A stretch of 64,000 bases of DNA, from positions 3,906,001 to 3,970,000 of the forward strand of contig VCCP01000004.1 of the NCBI GenBank assembly GCA_005765155.1, read 5' to 3'. Every line of letters begins with the position of its first letter. Within the stretch, counting starts at the first letter, position 1. Position numbers and translations under genes: made by a program. This document shows, one piece after another, positions 1 to 12,900 of the stretch. The notes under the pieces are model-generated. The model made no database searches. It saw only the letters and a program-made list of their open reading frames with translations, and had not been told where the DNA came from. Source of the stretch: Zelopaecilomyces penicillatus (Eukaryota; Ascomycota; Sordariomycetes; Hypocreales; Pseudodiploosporaceae).

Positions 1-100
1 GTGACAGCGGGGTCGCAGCGCGGAATAATGGCTGTGGCGAGCTGAGTCGAGTGGAGGTATGCGATAGGATTGTTCGGAGGGATGGTGTCGTCGCCGGCAT
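1..100 (-). CDS. 5' end of a gene cut by the window edge; possible mitochondrial precursor protein
   Basis: Reading the minus strand from the ATG at 100-98, the frame stays open for 33 codons to the window edge. The peptide begins MPATTPSLRTILSHTSTRL and continues with Ser, Pro and Arg but no Asp or Glu. That composition (Arg, Ser, Thr and Leu, no acidic residues) is typical of a mitochondrial targeting presequence. Upstream on the same strand lies a pyrimidine-rich leader (CTCTCTTCTTTTCCC) of the kind seen before fungal start codons. Only the N-terminus is visible, so the product cannot be named. It could also be a chance open frame. Confidence 0.42.
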   Translation of the reverse strand, partial: MPATTPSLRTILSHTSTRLSSPQPLFRAATPLS

Positions 101-978
101 AGCAGGGAAAAGAAGAGAGAGGGAATAGAAATGGAGATGGAAGAAAGAGGGCAGAAGAATATGGAGACGAGTCGAGACGAGACGAAGGCGAAACTAAAAA
201 AGTAAACTAGCCCAGTTGTATGGGGCCATACAGAGGCATACAGAGAGAGCAATTTGCAGTTATTTACATACGCAGCGGGGCCGGGGCAAACAAAACAGCA
301 GCTCCGCCAAGGACGAATGATGCACACAGCAGTGTGTTTTAACAACTGAGTCATACAAGTATGTATTATATCTATAATCTTTATCCTGCAAGGGGGCAAA
401 GTGAACAACCAGCGCAAAAGTACAACCTCAAGAGCTATGCTGAAACGATGACGATGCCGTCCGTGCAAAGAGAAGCTGTGGTGGGTGTGCAGACAGAGAG
501 AGTCTCCGAGTGCGGAGGATGAAAGCCGGCCGGGGTCTTGTCCGGAGGCTTCTCGGCATTTGTTTAAAGATCCTCGCGGCCGAAGCACTAGATGAAGAAG
601 AACTACATAGTAGTAAATAATAGCAGACAGCTACCTAGGCCGTATGTAAAAGTGGGCATTTGCTTAAAAGGAGTCACAGTAGGTAATAAGAGTAGCAGCA
701 TCTTTAATTGGGACAAAGGGCTCAGGTGGTGGTGGTGGTATGTAGCAAACAACGTGTATATATTCTGGTATCATGATGCGTGTCCATTCTATCAGCCATA
801 TCATGGCAATTTTGCTCTATTCTATGATTCCAACAGTAAAAAACAATGCAAACCTGACAAAAACTCATAACGTAACGATAAAAAAGAAATTATGATCTCC
901 CTTTAAAAAAGAAAACACCGTAAAACAACCAGACCAATCATGATAGTCATGAGAAGCATCAAAAACCACACACAATCT
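101..978. other. Intergenic: upstream region of the edge gene and 3' flank of midasin
   Basis: The left part is purine-rich on the plus strand (pyrimidine-rich in the direction of the edge gene) and probably holds its leader and promoter. The right part is AT-rich and probably holds the midasin 3' UTR and polyadenylation site. A 92-codon ORF at 592-870 has no recognisable family and a composition unlike the neighbouring genes. Confidence 0.5.
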
Positions 979-3900
979 CTAGGCTGTCACTTCTGCGAAC
1001 CACGTCCTCAGCAGCCCTGCCAACGCCGTGGGTAACTCATCTAAGTTATGCACAATCAAATAGTACTGGAACGGGAAGGTATCCAGATACCGCTCAATCA
1101 CAACCTTGCTCTCCCCACCGTCATTCACAAACCGAGCCTCCTTGAGCTCCAACACACTGTCTCCCTTCTTCTTCCCTGTGTCGTCCATGATGATGAAGAC
1201 AACCATGATGCGCTCCTCCAGCGCCTCACGCAGCAGCCGTCGAATTGAGTCATGTGCTGACGAAGGGGTCAGGCCATCAGATAGAATCAGCGCAAGCTGC
1301 CACAGGTCTGCGCCGCTGCCGCTGGATTGTTGTTGTCGCGCGGTGCGGAAGGTGTCAATCGTCTGTCGAATCAGCAGTGCGATGTCGGTACGATCCTGTT
1401 TGAACGAAAATTTCTGCAGCACCTTGGCTCCCGCGTCGGATGCAAACGGTTCTGTGAGGTTGTGTGCTGTGAAGACGTCCTTTCCGAATCCGAGGACACC
1501 GACTTGGCCAGCCTCGAGCATCGTGAGCGACCGTGAGACCATGACGAGCGACTCCATGGCTAGAGTTCCAGATGAAGACTCTCCCATGCTCTGGCTGTCA
1601 TCGACGCAGAGCAGGATCTGGTAGGTCCTCTTGGTTGGAATGCTGCGCCGCATCCAGATCTTGTCGCGTTTGTAGCTTGATGCAATGTAAGGAATGATGC
1701 GCTTGATGTTGAGCCGCTTGCCCGTACGGAAAGATCCAGATAACTTGGTCGACTGAGATGGTGTCAGGATGAGACGCAATTGAGAGGTCAGCGATAAGGA
1801 GAGGCTGTGTGATTTGGACTGGAACTCGGTCCACTGCTGCATGCACTCTGAGAAATCGCGAAGCGACATTTGCTCGTCGCTGATGTGTGTCATTGATAGT
1901 TGAGCGGAGGCATCCATGACTGATTCCTCGTCTAGTTCATCTCCATCGATATCTTGCGTCTCTTGCTCCTCAGGTGTTAGCTCTCTGTTATAGTTGCCCT
2001 GCCTGGTTTTGACACCAGTTCGAGGGTCATCCTGGTCAGCTGCCCCTGTGTCCTTTTCGTCTTCATCGGGCTCACTGAGGTCCATCACGTCTGACTCGTC
2101 GTCCACAGGCTTGTCAGAATCCTCATTCATTAAATGGCTCAACGAATCCTCCTTTTCCTCATCAATAGCCATAGACTCATCCATAGGTTGCGCCACCTCA
2201 TCGTCTGCTTTTCCGAGTGCTTGTGTATCTGCTGCATCGTCATCATTTTGGAGGTGCTGAAACTCCTTGCGAGCCTGCTCTGCTTCCGGATTTTCGTGGC
2301 CCTCCTGTTGCTCTGCCTTCTTTTCCTCAGGATCAGCATCATGAATATCCATTTGCTGGCGATGCCACCTCTCCAAAGCGTCTCCCAACTTCTTGAAGGG
2401 GTCATTCTGAGGCTGATCAGCCTCGTCATTTGGCTCTGGTTTGGCAACATCTTTGTTGGATCGAGAAGTCGCGCCCTTATTTCCAGCACTTGTGTCTTGA
2501 TCAGCTGCCGCATCACCCATCTCTCCGTCTTCTTGCTGTGCAGCGTTGGCCTGGAATTGATCATCGAGATCCATGGAATCCGCATTTTGATCCTGTCCCG
2601 AGCTCTTCACGTCGCTAGGCGCTGCATTCTCGGTATCAGCCATGGCCTCGTCCTCTTTTGGAGGCTCCTCTTTCTGCTCCTCGGTTTGATCTTGCTCCTG
2701 GGTTTCAGGCTCCTCTTTATCGGGCTCAACCTCTTCCTGAGCCTCATCCGGGCCGATCTTATCCTCTACTTCTGGCTCGCTCGTGATTTCCTCCTCGGCC
2801 TCGGCCTCCTGTTCCAACTGTCGAGCTGCTGCGTCGTCTATCTCCTCATCATCACCGCCATCTTCAGCTGCGGGCTGCTCTTGCTCTTGATCATCTTCAG
2901 CATCTGACATTATATCCAAATCATCATCCTCGGATCCAGCATTTTCTGGGTCATCGAGGTTCAAATCCATGTCCTCTGGGAGATCTAGCGCGTCCTTTTC
3001 TTCCACATTTTGATCCTGTCGATTCATTTCCTCCTGAGCCTTCACGTCTTCCTCTTCAGGCATAACATCGTCTGCTTCTGGTTCATCTGCATCCTTGTTT
3101 TCGGCGTCCTGTTTCGTTTCGTCTTGTTCCGCATCACCATCAGCAGCCATCTGCTCATCATCCTGCTTCTGCCCCTTGGCCTTGTCGCCTTGCTGATCCT
3201 TCTCCGCCTTCTCATCATCTCCGTCCCACATTTTCTCATCTACAGCTGTGGGGTCTAGATCATCCACGTCTCCAGCCTCCTCGTCCATATCGTTATCTTC
3301 CTCTTCTTCGTCTCCCTTTTGTGAGTCGTCTTCATCGTCATCATCAGCGCCGGCGACGCTGCCCATTTCTCCTTCAAGATCCTCATCAGCCATATCCACG
3401 GCATCCTTCTCGTCTTCAATCTCATCAGTTTGCTCCTTGTTTGCCTCCTGAGCAAGCTCAGAAAGATCCTCATCCGGCTGAATGTCTTTGCTAATATCTT
3501 CTGCGCCATCACCGTCACCAAGACCGGTTCCGGCTTCGAGTTTGCCCGAGTCCCCAGATGTCTCATCTGATTTCTCTTGCGGCGTGCAGAAGCCCTGTGA
3601 TGCTATCTGAGTGAATGCCTTGGTCAGCTTATAGGACATCTGTACCGTAGCACGATGTATTTCAACTCCACTCCTTATAGACTGCTCGCAAACCGTAACA
3701 AACTTGTCGAGAATGTTGCCTGCAAGTGCAATAGCGCTCATTGCAGCAGTAGCCAGATGTGTCTGTGCAAGATCGATCTTCTGCAAGGACTGGACACATC
3801 TGTTAATGGTGCGCTCAACATTTTTCATGTGAAGTTGGGAAATCATCGTGAAATAGGCATCGTTATGCTTTTTCAACCACGCCAAGTCATCTTCCTCTCT

Positions 3901-6900
3901 GGGAATTTCCTTTCCTGCCTTTCTGGCATTCTCGACAGCAACTAGAACTGTGTCGCAAAGAGTAGACACTGATTCAGCAAAGGATGTGAGCTCCATGCTA
4001 GGAACCTGTGTCTCGAGTTCCTCCCCTTGGGGTAGTGTCCAGATGCGTAGTTGCTGCAGAATGAACTCAAGGCCAGGATAATTACCAATAGCTTCTTCAA
4101 CGTCAGTCTGCAGTTCCACCAAGGCTCCACTAAAGTCCTTTTCCAACCCAGTATGAGCCTCTGATGTAAAAGGCTTGGGAAGCTCGGAGAGATTGTCAAG
4201 TTTAACCAATTGCGATTGAACTCTGTTTGACCACGATTCCAATTTTTTAACAAGAGAATCATGTTCAATCTTGCCCAGCTTTCCATGCACCTGGACGAGC
4301 TGGGTCACAAACCTGAGCCCTTGAGCAACCCAAGGCAGCATGCGGGACCAGTTGCTGTCCCTTTGGCGCCAAGTCAAGCTACCAGTCCGCTGGAAGTTAC
4401 CCAGGTCTTGGAATTGGCGAATGGAAGTCCGTAGTGAAAGGAATGGCCCAATTATATTAGCAAGGCTTTCACGCTGTGCCATGGCAAATTCAATCATGCC
4501 TTCTACAAAGCCAATGCTACGGCCAACTTCAGCTCCGGTAAGATCTTCCGAGTGCTCTGGAGCGGCTGCTCTTGCTTTTGGTGCCAGATTCAGTACCTTG
4601 TGGAGATAATATTCAGCTTCATCGAATGAAATACCATCAAGCGTTTCGAGAGGTTTGACAGACGCGAGAACAACCGCCAATGATGCCTGGGCAGCCAGTT
4701 TGTCCTGTCCGAGATTGTGTCGCAGACCCATATTTCGGAGGTCACGCAGAGTGTCTGCAAAGAGCTTGCGTTTTCTCGTTTTCAGATGCTTGATTTGTTC
4801 CTTGTTCTCATCTGTTAGATATTGAGGCGTTTCCTTTCGAAGTTCTGCCATTGAAGACTCAAGACTAGCGACAAAGTCATCTAAGGTCCTTGGTACGCTG
4901 CTCGCCATTTCAGGACTATCTGCCACCTTTTGCATGATCGATACAGTCTTCTCAAAATTCGCTAGTCGCTTATGCTTGCCCAGCCAGCCAGGAAGCTCGG
5001 TGTTGAGTGAAGTAAGCATGGCATCAGAAGCTGCAGCTACAGTCGCAATTTCAGCCTCTTTGCGAGTGCTCTTATTGATTTCTTCATCTGGCAGACCTTG
5101 CTCAATGAATGACTTCATCTCCTGGCCGAGTATCCCGCGGAATTTCCTCACGATTCTGAACAGCTTTTGATGTGACTTGCGCGCGCTTTCGCGAAGCGCA
5201 TTTATGTTGGTGTCTTTCCAACTGGCCATCAATAAGACATCCTTCATCTTTTTCTCTAGTGAAGTTCGCCCATGCTGAATAGCCGAGCTTGCAGCATTTT
5301 CATACCGTATAAAGTACTGAATGAAGTGTGTCAAAGAATTGTAAATGATGTTCAACGTCGGGTAGTCTTTGGTAAGAAGCTGGAGATGACTTTGCAGTTG
5401 CTGTAGGAGAGTAACACGAGTCTTGAATTGGCCAACGATGGAGCTTGAAAAGTACAATTCCAAGTTCTGAATGAGAGCTACAGAATATGTCTGCAACTCG
5501 GTCGTTGAATCGACCATGGAAAGTGGGACAGCAATAACAACCTGATAGGCAACGAACCACCACGAATAGGCGTCTTCTTGGCACTTCTTCTGCTCCATAT
5601 CGAAGATTTTGGCCCACGTTGATAGCTCAAGTCGCCGCCAGCGAATGATCGTGTCAGTAAGTGCAGTGTGCAGGGTCAGAACGCCATGGACGTGGCTAGC
5701 CCATCCACCAAATTGCCATTCGTAAACATGGACATGGAGTTGCTCCACCTTTGGCAGAATCATGGCCAGCGGACTGGAGTGAACGATTTCAAGCACCTTA
5801 TCACAGGCCTGTACTACATCCTCCAGGGGTTGCATATGCCCTATCTCATCCACAAGCTGTAATTGACGGAATCTCATCTTCAGCTTATTCATAAGTGCCA
5901 CAAGTTGTCGAGCCTCTGAAAGATTTGAATCGGTGTAGAAGTTATACGAGCTTGCTGATTCCGAGGACTGTAACTCGACAGACTTCTCATCCAGGAGAAG
6001 CAGCGTACTGGAAAGCATTTTGGTGTTGATAGCTCGGTCAACACCTACTTGATCCTTCGTTTCCTTGGCGATACGGTCTCCCACAGCCAGGCACAATTCT
6101 TTGATGGCACTTTCTGCATTAGCTTGGTCAAAGAAGAGCTTTTTGTGAGCTTCTGCCACCCTCAGAGAAGTGTTTCGAACTTGCTCCCGTTCAGGAGCTG
6201 GTTTGCTGACTTGCTCTTCGTTGTCATCGTAGGTTGGGAAAAGCTCATTGAACTCCTGAGCGTCGATCTCCTCTTCATCCTCCAGTGAGCCACGGAACCG
6301 GAAAAGACCCCCTTTTTCTTCCTCTGCTTTGCGATCAATTTCCAGTTTGTTTTTCCAATCATTGTAGAAGCTGTGGAAGCAATCAAAGATCAGCTCACGG
6401 CTGCTAATTTGAAGAGATTCTACTCCCTCAACAGCAATGGCAACGTTTACAAGTCCGAGTAGTTCGAAGCTCCGTTCAGGGAGCTTGCAATCGCGAATAT
6501 CCCATTGTCTGCCACCTAAGAAAGGAATCATCTGTGTAAGCTCCTCTGTGTGATTCTTCAACTCCACAGATGTGGCAACATCGTGAAGTGAGAATCCGAT
6601 AAGGAGACATCGCAGGAGGTTTACAGTGGGCCTTGTCATATCCTGATACGCCTCAAATCGATTAGAGAGGCGATCAACCAGTCGTCCAACATTTTCTTTG
6701 ACCAGTTGAAGTACTTGTTGACTGTCCCCCTTCGCATCTGTAAAGCATTGCATAACTGACTGTAAACTTGTTCCCGTAACAGATTTTAGCACATTGGAGA
6801 ACTCGGCATGAAGCTTATTGAGTTCTGAACGCTCGGGTCTGTAGATTGGCTGGACTTCCTCCGGCAGAGGTCCAAGGTCTACAACTTCATGTCTCAACAA

Positions 6901-9900
6901 TTCGATGCGTTCGTTTGCCTTTTTGCCCGTGAACTTGGTTTCAAATGCCATGAGGGCAGATATCTTCTCATCCAAGCTGTTTTGCAACTCTTGCAAGAAC
7001 TCACGTTCCAACTTTGGGCGAAGCTGGGGGTCAAATACACGATCTGGGACATAAAGCTTGAGAACTCCAACACTGAAATGGATCCATGCCAAGGCTGAAA
7101 AGTACGCTTTACGACCTTGATCATTCTTAGCCGTAGCCAAAGCGATAATCACTGGGACAAAGTGATCCATTGCAATCTGTCTCAGATGAACCAACTCAAT
7201 CGCTTCAATCAACTTCTCAAACAGTTGAACATCTGGGGTGAGTCCTGTCAATACGAGATGGGAGATGGCTGCGAAATGATTTTCAGCCAAGGAATATGCT
7301 TTGATAATCTCGTCCCTGAGATTTTGTCCATGGCTTCCAAAGGCTTCCAATAGCAATTGCCACAAGATATTGTTGAGTTGTGTAAGAGGATCAGTTGCTA
7401 TGTTCATAGACAACGAGGCGATATGTTGCCCAAGTGCAGGTAGTTCTGCTTCGAGTAGTGACAAGGAGTCAAGCCTGACAAGTCCCATTTCTCTCAATTT
7501 AGACCACAGTGAGGTGGTGAATTTTCCATCCCAAGAATATTGATCTTGACAGGCTAGGCAATCAACAGACTGTAGAGTTGAAGCTTCTTGGCTGGAGCTT
7601 GCAGTCATCAAGCCAGCCTTGGTTGGAACGTTTGAGAGGATTGACAGATCCTGAGACAAAGTCTGAGACAGCTTTTCAGAATGTATTGAATGAAGTAACG
7701 AAAGTTGGCGCAAGACTTCAAACTCTTTGGCAAAAAATGGCCTCAGATCACTTTCTTCGCTCCTAATCCGAGCTTCCAAGGCCTCAATTCCAATTGTCAA
7801 GTCTGCAATCAGCTCTTCTGTAGTAGTCGCGCCATCTCTGATAATGCGATAAGCTTGCTCAAGCGTCTTTTGAGCCTTAGAGAGATCCGGAATAGAGGCG
7901 CCAGCTTTCCATCGAAGATTATCAAATCGGACTCCCAGGCGATCAAGTTCAAGCGATCTATCAAACACTGGTTTATCCGGTATGGGGGTTGGCCGCAGCA
8001 AATTCCATAGTAGCTCCATGCTCAGGCCAGTGCTAAGCTTGAATCCACTGACGAAGTCATTGTGTAGTTGTTGAAGAAGTTTGGATGCCAAGTCCTGAGT
8101 AGCTTTATGTTGTGCTGTTGAGATTCGGCTCTCTAACAAACGTCTACCCTGGGTCAGATGAGCTTGGAATATCGCTTCATCAAATTCAGTGACTGTAGCC
8201 AACGAGATCGTACGATCCAAGTAGCATTGAATGGCACGAATTAATCGAGATTGTTCCTATTTTTCCGTTAGTCGAACGGCTTTCAATTTGAAGTTAGAGT
8301 TATTTTGACTCACGCTCCAAGAATCAAATGACGGGAGGTCGAGGCAGAGATGTTCTCCAATTATTAGCAGTACGCCCGACAGGAATCCAGCTAGCTTGAC
8401 AGTTGAATCCTTAGCTACAGCAGCGACACGCTCACTAATGATTGATCGCTGCAGTCGATTCAGCGAAGCTAACTTTGAAGTACTGGCCTGGCCCTTATTT
8501 CGGTCGATTCTTTGCTGAAGATGATTTAGATGGCGGTAAGACTCATAAATCGTAGCTTTCCATTTCTCTTCATCTGAATTTGGGGCTAATCTGCTGACTG
8601 CAAAGTTATGAAGAGTATTGAGGGGCTACAAAGACATTAGCTACTTGCTAATGCAAAGATAAGAAGAGATTAAAACACACCTGTGCTTCTGACAACTCTG
8701 TTGAGGTTCCAGTCGGAAGCTTGGAGTAAAATTTGAGCAGGCCAGCTAAAATGACTGATCCAACAGGCGAGTAAAGAAATCGGTGATGATCCTGGACCTG
8801 CTGAGAGTAAGGCGTGATATTGCCAGAGATCCCAGCCGCAAACCGAGGTAGCATCGCAATATCCCCAATCGACAGATTTTCAAGAGACGCCTGGCAAGCC
8901 TCAACAGAAGCGTTTTCGGATAAAAGAGCCTCTGAGTGTTCGAGAGACCGCAGGTATCTCTGGAGTGAGCTCTCGATTTCGGAAAGTCTGCTGAGAGACC
9001 TATCCAATGGGGGTGGGGGAGCGTATATGTGGATCTCGATGGCACGATTTCTCATTGCGCGAGACAATTCACCATACCGTGGATCCATTGTCAAAAAGAT
9101 TCTGAATTCGGGATGAGGCTTGACTATCCTCGGCTCTCCTTCTGGGCCACAGTGCTCATTGATGCTCAAAAATCCGTTCGGCTCAAGCAAGGAATTCAGC
9201 CGGTCCAGCACGGAAGCGTTACACATGTTGGCATTGTCCAACACTAGCCACTGTCCACTTTCCAGGGCCTTGACAATCACACCGTCAAGCCATTCAAATC
9301 GCGGGTTCGCCAGTACAAGAGGCCCCTGGAGGATCGTAAGAGCCTTGGTCATCGCGACGCCAACGTCTGAATCTGCAGCAATGAGAGAAAGGACTGATTC
9401 GATAGAGTAACAGATGGTGGGAATTTTGTCGCTGTCTCCTGCATAAGAATCGAGCTGATGGAGCAATTGCAATACTTCTGTGGGTGCTCGTTCTGGGACG
9501 AGCGACATCACGGAGACCTGCAAGAAATCGCGAAGACTTGCAAGCGTTGCGTTTACCTCTCGCAAAGGATCAGCTTGTTCGAAGCCACCAACCAGATCCA
9601 TGGCATCGATATCTGCATTCATCGGGAACACCACAAGCGGCTTTCCAGTCAAGGCGGCAACATATTCCAGGAGCACAGACTTGCCGTAGCCAGATGGGCT
9701 ACTCAGGATGCAGGGAATATTTTGCTTGACACACAACATGATAGACTCAAGCTCCTGAAGTCTAGGAACAACATCAATATTTGGCAACCGTTCAGGCTGC
9801 GAGTTCAAATTTCTGGTCAAGAGGGCGAGACCAACTTGGCCAAACTTGGAACTGATGTTATGGTAGTGGTGATGTGTTCGGGGCTCCGATCCAACAACTC

Positions 9901-12900
9901 GGTGAAAGAGTTTATCAACCTCAGCACGGTCGCCCTCGGTTCGAAAACGCTGCTTTACGACAACATTAAGGAAGTCATCAGCTTGCCGGGACTGGAGAAG
10001 AGGATCGGAAGAGTTCAGTAAGTTCAGCCACCTGAGAACATCTCGAAGATTGAACTCCCAGGGCCCACCTTGAGCACCAAAGGATTTTTCAACTGTCAAC
10101 TGATGGTCGACTTGGGACACGAACTGGATTAGGGAGCTGATGACAGGACTGGGCAATTGAGGAAAGCTATGGCTAGCGATGAGATTGAGGTCCTCGTCCT
10201 GGAAAACATCGGCATAGACGACGATGAAACGATTGACAAACGAGGCTGGAAGACCCTTGCGACCGCCACCTTGATGGTGGGGATTTTGAGCAGCGAAAAG
10301 GCGGAATCCAGGGTGTCGCTTGAAAACCTGGTCAAGCTCGGAGACATAAACCTCCCCTCGATGATCAAGACAAGCATTCAAGCCTTCAAGTACTGATTGC
10401 GATGCGAGATTCATTTCATCAAGAAGAACCCACTCACCCTTTTGCATAGCTTGGAGAAATGGCGCATCCCTCCATGCAAAGTTTCCGGCCTCTTCGCCCT
10501 CCACAGGCACGTCTGTGCCGAAAAGATCCATCAAATCAGTTTGATCGGAGAGATTGATTCTTGTCAAAGGTTGTCCACATGCTTGGGCTAGAGCAACAAC
10601 CAGTGAGGTTTTGCCTACACCGGGACTTCCCTCCAACAGGATCGGTTTTTGCATTTGCAAAGCTCGAACCACTCTCATCGCATTCAGACGCGTTGTTGGG
10701 GCATGGAATGCAAACTCCGAGGCAGATGACGCGGCTGTTGTTCGCTGGACGCCGAATTGGCCTATTGACAACGTGGTATCATCCATCACGACTTCGGGCT
10801 GCGTCTCATAGGCTGCAGAGACGTCACGTCCAATGAGCTCCCCTATTTTGGCCAAGCATTCCTGTCTCTGTCGGTTGATTGCATTCAAGTCGGTTGCTAG
10901 TATCGCTGATGGATTGGCACCTAGAGAATCAATGAAGATAGCTGCAGCGCCATGAACCAGCGATATGACGGGATCGTCAGTTTCAAAGGCATTGATGAAC
11001 TGAACCCAAGCTAAAATCTCTCGAACCGAAAATGGAGTTGTTGCGAGTGGTCGAAATGTTCGGCCAAACCATGCTGCGAATTGAACAACCACCTCTACAA
11101 AGCCTTGTGCGCTTTTATTCAGCTTTGTCCGAACAATATCATAAATATCATCGCTCCCAGACAAAGGGGGTACCCAGATTTCTGTAAATCGATTACGCAA
11201 AGCGGGCGATAGCTCCTTCTTTCCAAAATCGCCGCCAGGGTTCATTGTGGCAAAGAATTGATATCCATCAGCACCAGTAATGAATGAATTGTCGATGCCC
11301 TTCTCGGCGAGAAGGAGAGTTCGGTTGGGTTCGAGAACGGAGTTTAACCGTTCCAGAACAGAATCGTCGGCCAGTGAAATTTCGTCCAAAAGAAAGAAGT
11401 GGCCGCCTCTCATAGCTTCCACAAGAGCGCCATCTGACCATTCAAACAGGGCTTTACTTCGGGTTTCGTTTGCGTCAATCCTGCCTCTAATGTCCACGGG
11501 AACCGTATCGACCTGGTGTGCCTCGAGGCTTTTGTATCTTTGCAACTTCTCAGCAGTCGAGCCAGTCGTGTCCATGTCAAAATTGGCTAAGACAGCCGTT
11601 ACATCTACATCTAGCGATTCTAAAATCGCTCCACGATTTCGGACGGGCCTCTGGGAACCAATTAAGTCTCCCGTTTCCGTATTCTGATGTGCGTTCACGA
11701 TATGCAACTGTTTCCCCAGGGCTTCTGCGAGCAACTGACAAACTGTTGTTTTTCCGCAACCCGTCTCACCGACCAGGAGGACAGGCTCGTTATTCCGCAG
11801 CGCACGAGCAACAAGGACGTACAGACGTCGCATAGCATGGGTCCAGACAACACCTTGGAGGTTTGGCTGGCCGGTTATATGTCTGAGTTCCGGTGCCGAA
11901 GCCGGTGAGTAAAGATCTTGAGGATCAAGCTTGACTTTGAAGATTCTCTCAATTACTTCTTTGACCGCAATTCTTTCTTCTTCGTCTCGAACTCTTTCTG
12001 CAAGAAGCATGAAGCCATGAGCAGCAATCTCCTCACGGGTCTCGGCTTCTCTTAAAGCCCATCGGAACAAATCACGCAGTGTTGCAAAACTGTCCTTTTG
12101 CTCAAAAAGTCGACCAGTTTGGCGAAGGCGAGAAAGCTCTTTGTACACAGTGACAATTCGCCTGCAGTCAGGGGGTGATGTGTTTCGACTGCGTTGCTGG
12201 AGGATGAACTCCAGCTCATCTTCAGGAATGTCGTCATAATGAAGTTCGAGAAATCTGTTGCGGAAAGCCCTCGAGAGAATCTTTCTGCCACCATAGAGAC
12301 CCGGTGGATTCTGTGTGGCAAAGAGAATAAAGTTATCATGCGGCCGTACGACCTCCTGAGTCTCGGGGATTAATAGCTCCCTGTTGTCGTCTAACAATCG
12401 GTTGAGAGCCTCAAGCACATCAGTTGGCGCCAAGTTCAATTCGTCCAGAACTATCCAGTGGCCTTGTCGCATTGCCTGTACCAGCAGGCCTTCTTGGAAG
12501 CGCAGTTTACCATCAGGGCCGGAAACGTATGTGCCGAGGTATTCTTGTAGATCAGTATGTTCGTGATTATTGATTCTCACAAATTTGTTGCCCGTGAAGT
12601 TGGCCAGATATTCAATCATACTTGTTTTACCAGACGAGGTAGGTCCTTGGATCAAGATTGGGAATCGCCTTGTTGAAGTCGCTCTGACCAAGTTGAGAAG
12701 ATTTCTTTCAACATACGGCGTGATGATGTAGTCATCACGCTCGATAGGAGTTTGCTCGCCCTGGAAGAGCCAATATTGACGGTCGCGGTTTTGGTTCTGA
12801 AATTTGACATATTGTCTGCCATCACTGGGATGCTTCGGTGGCTGTGAGAGAAGTGACTGCGGGTTTCCATGCCTATCCAAGAGATGGTGGTAAACCAACG

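Noticed and set aside
592..870. 92-codon plus-strand ORF
   Set aside because: No family resemblance, lies in a midasin 3' flank, and ends in a Lys/Asn-rich AT-biased stretch.
2134..2907. Long plus-strand frame (257 codons) opposite midasin
   Set aside because: Mirror of the Asp/Glu-rich tract: the complement of GA-rich codons reads as Leu/Ser-rich. Other antisense frames at 3010-3258 and 3248-3451 have the same cause.
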